In this document: positions 17,808 through 24,802 of the stretch, piece by piece | How positions within the stretch are numbered: the stretch's first letter is position 1 | How the letters are laid out: every line of letters starts with the position of its first letter | Assembly (NCBI GenBank): GCA_011525695.1 | Contig: WYBX01000061.1 | Coordinates: 1-44,671, forward strand | Reading direction: 5' to 3' | From: Verrucomicrobiia bacterium | Lineage (GTDB): Bacteria; Verrucomicrobiota; Verrucomicrobiia; Opitutales; Opitutaceae | DNA: 44,671 bases | Notes under the pieces: generated by a model | Seen by the model: the letters and a program-made list of their open reading frames with translations, nothing else | Database searches by the model: none | Told to the model about the DNA's origin: nothing | Position numbers and translations under genes: made by a program

Positions 17808-18346
17808 GATTGTGGTTGGTAATGTTCCCGAAGGTGTTCCCGTGCCCGGTGAAGGCGAGCTTTCACTGCCGCCACGCTCGTCGATAGGACTTCCGCAATC
17901 TCGGCATGGCTGCGGCCCTCCTGGACCAGTGCCAAGAGGGCGCGATCCTGCGGGCGCAACTGCGCGAGGGCGTGCCGCAACGCGTCAAGCTCCTCGGTGC
18001 CGACCGCGCCGGAGGCCTCGGGAATATTCTCATGCTCGTTTGCGAAAGGCAGGAAGATCCGGCGCAGCTTCTGGCGACGGAGCTGATCGATGCACGTGTT
18101 CCGCGCCAACCGGAACAGCCACGACTCGAACTGCGCCGGCGCCTGCAGCCCCTCCAACGCGCGGATCATCTTGATGAAGACCTGCTGCGCCAAATCCTCC
18201 ACGTAATCACTCCGGTTGGTCATGGCGTAAATGAAGCCTGCAACCCGATGCTGGTAACTGACAATGAGCTCATGCTGGGCGGCCTCGTCCCCCTTCTGAG
18301 CCCGGCGGACAAGCTCCGCCAGAGCATTGGTTGCGGTTGAATCCAT
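17804..18346 (-). CDS. ECF-type sigma-70 family sigma factor
   Basis: The 180-residue protein starts at ATG 18346. Region 2 contains SDYVEDLAQQVFIKMIRAL, followed by FESWLFRLARNTCIDQLRR. Region 4 contains LRPQDRALLALVQEGRSHAEIAEVLSTSVAAVKARLHRAREHL, the HTH that reads -35. It has no sigma-1.1 or region 3 domain, the definition of an extracytoplasmic-function sigma factor. It is first of a tightly coupled operon with a candidate anti-sigma factor and a periplasmic partner, and is divergent from a lipoprotein-like gene. Autoregulation through the 120-bp intergenic region 18347-18466 is likely but no promoter could be assigned. Confidence 0.92.
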   Translation of the reverse strand: MDSTATNALAELVRRAQKGDEAAQHELIVSYQHRVAGFIYAMTNRSDYVEDLAQQVFIKMIRALEGLQAPAQFESWLFRLARNTCIDQLRRQKLRRIFLPFANEHENIPEASGAVGTEELDALRHALAQLRPQDRALLALVQEGRSHAEIAEVLSTSVAAVKARLHRAREHLREHYQPQS

Positions 18347-18466
18347 GCGGCGTGCATTGGTGTCAGCAGCAAGACGACCCGAAGGCCAGAAAGATTCGGC
18401 CCCGGCACGACGGATTCTTGCAATCCGGCCGGCGTTCCCCTCGGCTGGATCCGGCATCCACTTCCC

Positions 18467-19165
18467 ATGAAGAAAACGGCTCGTATCTGGCACTTCGGCT
18501 TCGGGGCGGCGCTCACCGCCGCCGGCATCTTCAGCCAGGGCTGCGGCTCCCCGCACGAGCCCCGGGATCTCATGATGGAGGAGGCCCGTGCCGGCGGCTC
18601 GGTCGAGCGGCCCGTCGCCATGATGGGCAGCACCAGCTTTCTCGACGGAAAAATCGGCGCCGTGGCCACCATCAGCCGGGGATTCGACCGCGGCACGGAC
18701 GCCGCCGCCGACAATCGGCGGTATGATGACGGCCGCTATGGCCGGCGCGCCAACGACGGATTCACCCAAGTTTACAATATCTATGGCGCCTCCGAGGAGG
18801 ACCAGAAGGAGGCGATCAAGGAGTACGTCCGTCAGGCCATGGCCCGACGCGCCGCCGGCAGCCCCATGCCGCCCGTCACGCTCGCCGTCGAGTTCGAAAA
18901 CCGAACCGCCGAGCCGATCGAAATCGAGGTCACCGAGGTCAATTCCTACCTCGGCAACTTCGCGGTCCGTCCGCCGAAGCTTTCACTTGCCCCCGGCGCC
19001 AAGGGTGTGCTCGAACCCATGGTCTCCCAACTGGGTGTCACCAGTGACGAAATCCCGCTGAAACTCGAGGTCCGCCACGCCGGCCGCAAGGAGGCGCAGA
19101 CCGTCACGGTCAAGAATGTCATTGCCGAGTCGCTCCGCCAGCAGGCCGAGCGCGGTGAGAAATAG
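18467..19165 (+). CDS. Exported lipoprotein-like protein, unknown function
   Basis: The 232-residue protein begins with a signal peptide (about 1-26) ending FSQGC, so Cys27 may be lipidated although -2 Gln is not standard for a lipobox. An Arg/Asp/Tyr-rich low-complexity linker (about 75-95) follows. The C-terminal part (about 130-225) looks like an immunoglobulin-like or beta-sandwich domain (VTLAVEFENRTAEPIEIEVTEVNS...). No family is recognised. It is divergent from the ECF sigma gene and is a candidate target of that sigma factor. Confidence 0.7.
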   Translation: MKKTARIWHFGFGAALTAAGIFSQGCGSPHEPRDLMMEEARAGGSVERPVAMMGSTSFLDGKIGAVATISRGFDRGTDAAADNRRYDDGRYGRRANDGFTQVYNIYGASEEDQKEAIKEYVRQAMARRAAGSPMPPVTLAVEFENRTAEPIEIEVTEVNSYLGNFAVRPPKLSLAPGAKGVLEPMVSQLGVTSDEIPLKLEVRHAGRKEAQTVTVKNVIAESLRQQAERGEK

Positions 19166-19177
19166 GGTGCCAATCAG

Positions 19178-19205
19178 GGTTCATGGTTCAACGGTTCAAT
19201 GGTTC
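19178..19205 (-). repeat. GGTTCA minisatellite (reverse of the 8411 repeat)
   Basis: GGTTCA is repeated four times with 1-2 base spacers just after the lipoprotein-like gene. It is the reverse complement of the TGAACC units at 8411-8450. Confidence 0.55.
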
Positions 19206-19271
19206 GTCCCGGATTGATGACCGTGGATGAAGAACCAAGGTTGATTTTTCGATTGCCGGCGCGGCGCGAAC

Positions 19272-19359
19272 TTAGCAGCCCGCCTGGCGGGAAGTGAATT
19301 CGCGGGAAACTGTTACGGCGGACCACGGGGTCCCGGTCGCAGGTCCGGCGGGCTGCTAA
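19272..19359. repeat. 13-bp inverted repeat overlapping kinase stop
   Basis: TTAGCAGCCCGCC (19272-19284) is the reverse complement of GGCGGGCTGCTAA (19347-19359). The right arm covers the TAG stop of the histidine kinase (19356-19358). The 62-bp interior contains no gene. It could fold in the kinase mRNA 3' end or mark a small inserted repeat element. Confidence 0.55.
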
Positions 19360-20534
19360 CTCTGCAGCATCCGAACCCGGCGATCCTTCCGGGGAAACTG
19401 CAGCGTCACGACGGTGCCCACGGTTTCCTTGCTCTCCAGCCCGATTTGTCCGCCGTGCTCACGCATGATCCGCTGCGCAATCATCAAACCGAGCCCGTTG
19501 CCGCCAATCTTGGTCGTATGATACGGCTGAAACAGCCGGACCAGGTCCTCCTTCTTGATCCCACTGCCGCTATCGGCGAAGAGCAGGAACACGGAATCGT
19601 CATCCACCCGGGTCTTGATCTTGAGCTTCCCCCCGGGCCCCATCGCCTCGATCGCGTTTTTCGTGATGTTGAAGAACACCTGCTTCAACTGGTTGCGATC
19701 CGCCATCACCAACGGCAACGCCTCCGTCTCCGCCTCCACCTCGATCCCGCGATCGGCAAACTCCTGCTGCTGGAACCGGAGCACGTCGGCCAGCACGTCG
19801 GTCAGCCGCGTCTCGGCCAGGTCCGGCGGGCGTGGGCGGATCGCCTCGAGGAAATTGGTGATGATGCCGTCGAGCCGCCGGACCTCGTCGCGACAAATCC
19901 GGAGCGAATCCGTCACCGCGTCCACCTCCGGGCTGGCGCGGACCTTCCGCAGCTTCCGCTCGGCCAGCTGGAGGTGAATCGTGAGCGAATTCAGCGGGTT
20001 GCCCAGCTCGTGGGCGACCCCTGCCGCCAGCAGCAGGATCGAGGAGGTCCGCTCCGATTCGATCCGTTCCTCGGTCGATTGCTTCTCCTTCGTGATATCG
20101 GTGAGGATGACCGCGAATCGCCGGGCCGGCGGCCGGCCGGCGACGCGAAAGGGGACCATGTAGAGCCGCACGGTCCGCGCCTCCGGGTAGGTGAGCGTGA
20201 ATTCCCGCGCGACCACCGGAGCCGCCCCGATGCCGCGCTCGTCGTCCAGCGTCGCGCCGAGCGAGGGACGCAGCCCCGGCACGAGCCGCCACAGCGTCTG
20301 GCCGGAAAAATCCTCGTTGCCGAGTCCGATCAACCCATGCGCCGAACGGTTCGCATATTCGATCGCCCCATCGTCGCGCACCACCAGGATTCCCTCCTGC
20401 AGCGTGTTGAAAATCTCCTCGAACAGCGCCCGTTCGCGGGCCAGCCGCTGCACGAGATTGGCGAGGTTGACGGAATCCAGGCTGTCGAGCCGGCCCAGCA
20501 CGCGGTCGAACGAGGAATGTTTCTTGCCGGACAT
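19356..20534 (-). CDS. Soluble PAS-domain sensor histidine kinase (NtrB-like)
   Basis: The 392-residue protein has no membrane segment, so it senses a cytoplasmic signal. It has an N-terminal helical lead, a PAS domain (about 40-150: [19 protein letters not shown]) and a HisKA domain with phospho-acceptor His175 ([13 protein letters not shown]). The ATPase domain has N-box Asn293 ([11 protein letters not shown]), G1 DSGSG (321-325) and G2 GGNGLGL (344-350). No receiver is fused. NtrB-type kinases usually partner NtrC-type regulators; the nearest such regulator is at 15355-16737. The receiver-only protein at 2758-3144 is another possible partner. It ends 18 bp before the rnhB stop on the same strand. 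Confidence 0.93.
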   Translation of the reverse strand: MSGKKHSSFDRVLGRLDSLDSVNLANLVQRLARERALFEEIFNTLQEGILVVRDDGAIEYANRSAHGLIGLGNEDFSGQTLWRLVPGLRPSLGATLDDERGIGAAPVVAREFTLTYPEARTVRLYMVPFRVAGRPPARRFAVILTDITKEKQSTEERIESERTSSILLLAAGVAHELGNPLNSLTIHLQLAERKLRKVRASPEVDAVTDSLRICRDEVRRLDGIITNFLEAIRPRPPDLAETRLTDVLADVLRFQQQEFADRGIEVEAETEALPLVMADRNQLKQVFFNITKNAIEAMGPGGKLKIKTRVDDDSVFLLFADSGSGIKKEDLVRLFQPYHTTKIGGNGLGLMIAQRIMREHGGQIGLESKETVGTVVTLQFPRKDRRVRMLQS

Positions 20535-20552
20535 CGGGAAAACTCTGGGTGC

Positions 20553-21317
20553 CTACTCCTGGGCCGCGAGGAAATCCATCTGCGCGGGATCGATTCGGAG
20601 AGCCAGCAGCTTCCGCAGAAAAACGCTGCGGTGTTCCTCGCACCGGCCCAGCCGCAGGACGGCGTCGCGATGATCCTCGGTGCCATAGCCCTTGTGCCGA
20701 GCAAACCCGTAGCCGGGAAACCGTGTCTCGAGTTCCGCCATCATCCGATCCCGCCGCACTTTCGCGATGATCGAGGCCATCGCGATGCAGAGCGACCGCG
20801 CATCGCCATGCACGAACGCAGTATGCGGATACGGAAACCCCCGCAGCGCCAGTCCGTCGACCAGGATCCGCGCCGACACCACCGGCTGGAAAGTCGTCCG
20901 CTCCTCCAGGCTCGAAAACAGGTCCGGCTCCGTCCGCTCCGGCTGGAACGCCTCGGGCGGATAGATGCCCTCGAGCGCCCGGCGCATCGCCAGCTTGGTC
21001 GCACCCAGGATGTTGAATTCCTCGATCTCCAGGACGCCCGCGACGCCATAATGCGCGTGGATCCTGCCAGCCGCCGCCAGTTGCTCGAACTCGGACCAGA
21101 GTTCCTCCCGCTCCTCCGCCGACAGCAGCTTGGAGTCATTCACCCGGCCGGCCTTCACCAGCGCCCATCGGCTCTCGAGAAACTCACGCGTCACCACCAC
21201 GGCCGCCGCGACCACGGGTCCGGCAAACGCCCCGCGCCCAACCTCGTCGACCCCGATGAGGCTGGTCACCCCGTTGATCTGCTTCAGATCGAAGCTCCGC
21301 AGCTGGCGGCGTTTCAT
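20553..21317 (-). CDS. rnhB: Ribonuclease HII
   Basis: This enzyme cuts the RNA strand of RNA-DNA hybrids and starts removal of single ribonucleotides from DNA. The start chosen is ATG 21317 (254 residues), since the sequence upstream is not conserved in type. The catalytic set is Asp24-Glu25 in VDEVGRG, Asp154 in ILVDGLAL and Asp172 in VHGDARSLCIAMASIIAK. Motifs NDSKLLS and YGTEDHRDA are typical. At about 50 residues more than most RNase HII proteins, it carries an extra segment around 120-145 (PPEAFQPERTEPDLFSSLEE). It lies directly upstream of the kinase gene, 18 bp apart. Confidence 0.93.
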   Translation of the reverse strand: MKRRQLRSFDLKQINGVTSLIGVDEVGRGAFAGPVVAAAVVVTREFLESRWALVKAGRVNDSKLLSAEEREELWSEFEQLAAAGRIHAHYGVAGVLEIEEFNILGATKLAMRRALEGIYPPEAFQPERTEPDLFSSLEERTTFQPVVSARILVDGLALRGFPYPHTAFVHGDARSLCIAMASIIAKVRRDRMMAELETRFPGYGFARHKGYGTEDHRDAVLRLGRCEEHRSVFLRKLLALRIDPAQMDFLAAQE

Positions 21318-21414
21318 CGCCCCATGTGAACGGGGCGGGAGCCCTGCTGGCAAGCGCGCGCGATACCGCCGGGCGGCTGGCCTTTGCCGCCGAAGCAGGT
21401 TAGCTTTGGGCGGC

Positions 21415-21909
21415 ATGGACCTGCGCGAAACCTGGGAATTCCTCAGCTACGTGGTCACGGTGGTCGGCCTGCCGTTTGCCATCGCCGTGTTCATCTATGA
21501 ACGGCGCCGGGAGCGCAAAAACGAGGAGGAGGAAATCTTCCAGCGGCTTTCCGACGAATACCGGGAGTTCCTCAAGCTCGTGCTCGACAACGCCGACCTC
21601 CACCTCCTGCGCACCGAGGGAATCCGGCAGGAGCTGACCGAGGAGCAGAAGGAGCGGCGGCTCGCCATCTTCGGGATCCTCATCTCCCTCTTCGAGCGCG
21701 CCTACCTGCTCGTGTATGAAGAGACGATGGACAAGCAGGCCCGGCGGATGTGGCAGTCGTGGGAGGACTACATGCGGGAGTGGGTCCACCGGGCCGAATT
21801 TCGCGACGCGCTGCCGGGCCTGATTGAGGGCGAGGATCCGGACTTCGCCCGCCACCTCCTGCGGCTCGCAGAATCGGAGCAGCCGGCAACGCGGTCGTCT
21901 CCGGCCTGA
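21415..21909 (+). CDS. Small membrane-anchored protein, unknown function
   Basis: The 164-residue protein from ATG 21415 has one N-terminal TM (about 9-28) followed by basic residues (YERRRERKNE), so the rest faces the cytoplasm. The soluble part is helical and acidic/aromatic (IFQRLSDEYREFLKLVLDNADL, then LISLFERAYLLVYEE). The frame stays open far upstream, but the sequence before 21415 overlaps rnhB antisense and lacks sense. No known family is recognised. It sits alone on the plus strand between rnhB and rnhC, divergent from rnhB with 97 bp between the starts. Confidence 0.7.
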   Translation: MDLRETWEFLSYVVTVVGLPFAIAVFIYERRRERKNEEEEIFQRLSDEYREFLKLVLDNADLHLLRTEGIRQELTEEQKERRLAIFGILISLFERAYLLVYEETMDKQARRMWQSWEDYMREWVHRAEFRDALPGLIEGEDPDFARHLLRLAESEQPATRSSPA

Positions 21910-22089
21910 CGGATCGCCGGTCCGTCCCCTCGCTTTCCCCCGGCTGGCTTGGCAATGGGTCCGGTTTCGTGGACTCCCGGTCCATGCCGCTCCGAACCTT
22001 CCTGGCTTCCAGCCGCGGAAGAATCGGCGGCGTCGGACTCACCCTCGGCTGCTTCACGCCGAACTGCTGTACGACGACCGTCTGCCGGT

Positions 22090-23103
22090 TCACCGGTCCC
22101 ACTCGATCCGCGCCTTCGGTGCGGGGAGCGGGAGTTCGCCGAGTTTTCCTGCGGCCGCGACCACCTCATAGGCGGTCCGGAAGTGAAGCTTGGCAAATTC
22201 GCGGAGCGCGTGGACCCCGAACTTCGCGATGATTCGGGCCGCCTGTTCCTTCACCAGGGGGCCGGCGCCCTTCTGCAGTCGTTCGCCGAACCGCTTCGAA
22301 AGGGCTGCCATCTGCCGCTGAAACTCCGCCCGCGCCACCACCGACGCCGCGGCGACCACCGGATCCTCCTCGGCCCTGGTACGCATTTTCAGCTCAAAGC
22401 CCTGCACGCCCTTCTTCGCCAGTTCCCGCTGCGTCAGCGGTTGCTCCGAGAATTGGTCGAGCAACCCCCAGGGAACCCGCTTCGCCGCCAGCGCCTGCTC
22501 CAGCGCCGTGGCATGCTGCCAGGCAAGCAGCCGGTTCAGGTTGGCGCGGGGTCGCGCCATCAGCTCATTGTATTTCGGCATTCCGCACAGGCAGGTGCGG
22601 ACGACCGCGCCCGGAGTGTCCCGGATCAACTGATCGAGCTTGAAGATCTGCAGCTCGGCCAGCCGCTTCGAGTCCTTCACCCCCGCCGTCATCCACGTCT
22701 CGACTGCCCGCCGATCGGCAATCACCGTCGCGGCCACCACGGGCCCGAAGAAGTCGCCCTTGCCGCTCTCATCGAGCCCGGCATGCGGCTCGAACCATTC
22801 CGGATGGAGCACCTCGTCGTAGCCGAGCTTTGGTGCCCCGGTGACCTCGGGCTCGATGACATCGCGGACGAAATCCTCGGTCCCCTTCCCGGCCACCACG
22901 ACCTTGCCGCTGGTGTACGCGGCCACGTTGACCTTCAAATGGTCGGCCTTGAACGCGAACCGCGTGTACTGGACCTCGAAGGGCATCCAGCCCTTGGCGA
23001 CCAGGATCGTGCGCAGCTTTTCCATCTGCGCGTCGTCGAGCTTGACGGTGTAGGAGGAGAGCTTTCGCGGTGCTTCGGAGTCGTCGGAGGTCCTTTTTGC
23101 CAT
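22090..23103 (-). CDS. rnhC: Ribonuclease HIII
   Basis: This hybrid-specific nuclease is distinct from RNase HII by its N-terminal TBP-like substrate-binding domain (about 15-85: SYTVKLDDAQMEKL... QYTRFAFKADHLKV) and by the DESGKGDFFGP signature (Asp111-Glu112). GVKDSKRL at about 141-148, VPWGLLDQFSEQ and VVAAASVVARAEF give the remaining catalytic framework. It has 337 residues from ATG 23103; an ATG at 23109 is an equal alternative. It is divergent from mutY across a 305-bp region with two 34-bp palindromes. Confidence 0.92.
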   Translation of the reverse strand: MAKRTSDDSEAPRKLSSYTVKLDDAQMEKLRTILVAKGWMPFEVQYTRFAFKADHLKVNVAAYTSGKVVVAGKGTEDFVRDVIEPEVTGAPKLGYDEVLHPEWFEPHAGLDESGKGDFFGPVVAATVIADRRAVETWMTAGVKDSKRLAELQIFKLDQLIRDTPGAVVRTCLCGMPKYNELMARPRANLNRLLAWQHATALEQALAAKRVPWGLLDQFSEQPLTQRELAKKGVQGFELKMRTRAEEDPVVAAASVVARAEFQRQMAALSKRFGERLQKGAGPLVKEQAARIIAKFGVHALREFAKLHFRTAYEVVAAAGKLGELPLPAPKARIEWDR

Positions 23104-23237
23104 GGGCATCCAGAACGCCGCAAAAACCCCGGGAAAGCGCAAAGGAGAAATCGCTGCGTGGCCCAGTTCCCCGCACCTGGCCGGAGTCGCCCCCGCTGTC
23201 CCTGGGGCGTCGCGTGTCCGTCCTCCGCCCCCGTTTG

Positions 23238-23271
23238 CCACTCATATACCATGATCATGGTGTATGAGTGG
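23238..23271. promoter_or_regulatory. 34-bp palindrome, copy 1 (rnhC-mutY intergenic)
   Basis: A near-perfect palindrome (16 of 17 base pairs) is centred at 23254/23255 with core ACCATGATCATGGT and outer arms CCACTCAT/ATGAGTGG. It lies about 135 bp upstream of rnhC and 138 bp upstream of mutY. Copy 2 is 85 bp away, centre to centre. It has the size of a binding site for a dimeric or tetrameric regulator, but could be a repeat element. Confidence 0.6.
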
Positions 23272-23322
23272 TTGGAGTGACGATTCGGCATCCGCCGTCC
23301 CCGGCCCAGGTCCAGACGAAAA

Positions 23323-23356
23323 CCACTCATGTACCATGATCATGGTATATCTGTGG
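23323..23356. promoter_or_regulatory. 34-bp palindrome, copy 2 (rnhC-mutY intergenic)
   Basis: This has the same core ACCATGATCATGGT and left arm CCACTCAT as copy 1, but 14 of 17 pairs. The bases after it (GTGA-GATTCGGC) also resemble those after copy 1 (GTGACGATTCGGC), so the unit duplicated is longer than the palindrome. It ends 52 bp before the mutY start. No other gene lies in 23104-23408. Confidence 0.6.
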
Positions 23357-23408
23357 CTTCAGTGAGATTCGGCTTGCGCCGGTACCTGCGCCCGGCGAGT
23401 CGCTCCCG

Positions 23409-24584
23409 ATGCCGAAACGGAACCGACTTCGCGCCTGCGCCTCCCGCCCAACCCGGAGCAACGCGGTCAAGTCTGCGTCCGATTCACCGGTCGGCCCGGC
23501 CGCCCGTCGGCTCCGGGACGAGGCCGCGGCCGGCATCGCCAGCCCTTCGGCCCGGAGACTGGTTTCGACTGCCAGGGCATTCCGCACGGCGCTTCACGCC
23601 TGGTATGACCAGCATTCTCGTCAGCTGCCGTGGCGCGAGGCGCCCTCCCTCTACCAGACAGTCGTGAGCGAATTCATGCTCCAGCAGACCCAGGTGAAGA
23701 CCGTCCTGCCCTACTTCACCCGCTGGTTGGCCGCCCTGCCCAGCTTCCCCGCCCTCGCGGCTGCCGACGAAGCGACTGTCCTCCGGCTCTGGGAAGGCCT
23801 GGGCTACTACACCCGTGCCCGCAACCTTCACCGGCTTGCGCGCTGCCTCGTCGGAATGTCACCGGCGCCACGAACCCCCGAGGCCTGGCGTGACCTGCCC
23901 GGGGTCGGTCCCTATACGGCCGCGGCGATCACCAGCATCGCCTTCAAGGCGCACGCCGCCTGCGTCGACGGCAATGTGGTCCGAATCCTCGCGCGGCTGA
24001 CCGCAGACGGGACGGCCTTTCGCGACTCTGCCGAAGCTGCGCGACACTTCACCGTGCTTGCCGGTGCGCTGCTCAGTGCCGAACGCCCGGGCGATCACAA
24101 CCAGGCAATGATGGAACTCGGCGCCACCGTGTGCCTGCGCCACCAGCCCCGGTGCACCGTCTGCCCGGTCCGGCCGTTCTGCGCCGCCGCCAGGCTCGGC
24201 CAGCCAACGTCATTTCCCCGTCTGGCTGCAAAATCCGTCCAGCACCAGCTCGTCATCCGGGTCTGGTGCGAACGCGCGGGCCGCCTTCTGCTCCATCGGG
24301 CTTCCGCCAGCGCCCGGAGGCTTGCCAGTATCCACGAACTACCGACTGCCAGTGAGGCCGGCATCGCCGCCGCCCAGGCGACCCGCGGGGAACTGCTCGC
24401 GCGAAAACGCCGGACGATCACCCGACACCACCTGACGGAGTCGATTTACGTCGCCCCGGCCCCCCGCCACCTCGCGGGGCCGGGACTGGTCTGGGTCCCG
24501 CTCAGCCAGCTCGACGCCGTCACCCTCTCGGGTCCGCACCGTCGCTGGATCGGCGAAATCCTGGCGGCCCGCCGCGCGGATTGA
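23409..24584 (+). CDS. mutY: Adenine DNA glycosylase
   Basis: This enzyme removes adenine mispaired with 8-oxoguanine. In the 391-residue protein, residues about 57-260 are the HhH-GPD glycosylase domain with catalytic Glu88 (SEFMLQQTQV), the hairpin LPGVGPYTA (163-171) and catalytic Asp187 (VDGNVVRIL). The [4Fe-4S] cluster ligands are Cys242, Cys249, Cys252 and Cys258 (C-x6-C-x2-C-x5-C). A NUDIX-like recognition domain (about 270-385) is degenerate but placed as expected. The first 50 or so residues are an Arg/Ala-rich extension not typical of the family, so the true start may be downstream of 23409. Confidence 0.93.
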   Translation: MPKRNRLRACASRPTRSNAVKSASDSPVGPAARRLRDEAAAGIASPSARRLVSTARAFRTALHAWYDQHSRQLPWREAPSLYQTVVSEFMLQQTQVKTVLPYFTRWLAALPSFPALAAADEATVLRLWEGLGYYTRARNLHRLARCLVGMSPAPRTPEAWRDLPGVGPYTAAAITSIAFKAHAACVDGNVVRILARLTADGTAFRDSAEAARHFTVLAGALLSAERPGDHNQAMMELGATVCLRHQPRCTVCPVRPFCAAARLGQPTSFPRLAAKSVQHQLVIRVWCERAGRLLLHRASASARRLASIHELPTASEAGIAAAQATRGELLARKRRTITRHHLTESIYVAPAPRHLAGPGLVWVPLSQLDAVTLSGPHRRWIGEILAARRAD

Positions 24585-24604
24585 GCCAGCGCCAGGCCGA
24601 CGGA

Positions 24605-24635
24605 CAAACCCTTCGCGATTCTCGTGAAAGGTTTG
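24605..24635. terminator. Stem-loop after mutY
   Basis: CAAACCCTTCGCGA (24605-24618) pairs with TCGTGAAAGGTTTG (24622-24635) with one mismatch and one G-U pair around a TTC loop. It follows the mutY stop by 20 bp. No T-tract follows, so it may mark a mutY 3' end without being a classic intrinsic terminator. Confidence 0.4.
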
Positions 24636-24713
24636 GGCTCGTTGCCCGGGCATTGCGCAACGCGGCAGCCGCCACGAATCGTTTCTCGCGGGGCATTGAA
24701 TAAACCGCATCTT

Positions 24714-24759
24714 ATCCCCCTAATTGGGGATGCCGCCTGCAGGTATCGTCCCGTACACT
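24714..24759 (+). promoter_or_regulatory. ATCCCC-N6-GGGGAT activator-type site and promoter, copy 1
   Basis: ATCCCC (24714-24719) and GGGGAT (24726-24731) flank CTAATT. A -10-like TACACT (24754-24759) lies 22 bp beyond the right arm, and the first sulfatase starts at 24803. No separate -35 is evident, so a bound activator would replace it. The same site recurs at 31329 and 38599 and nowhere else in the window. Confidence 0.65.
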
Positions 24760-24802
24760 GGATCGCCCGGCCGGATACCGAACGCCTCCCGACTGACTCA
24801 CC

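Noticed and set aside
18390..18425. Sigma-54 promoter before the lipoprotein-like gene (GGCAC...TTGC)
   Set aside because: The GG and GC elements are 14 bases apart instead of the required 10.
24659..24672. AACGCGGCAGCCGC shared with 32989-33002, upstream of sulfatases 1 and 5, as a second regulatory site
   Set aside because: A few exact 14-mer repeats are expected by chance in 44 kb of G+C-rich DNA, and spacing to the genes differs (131 and 103 bp).
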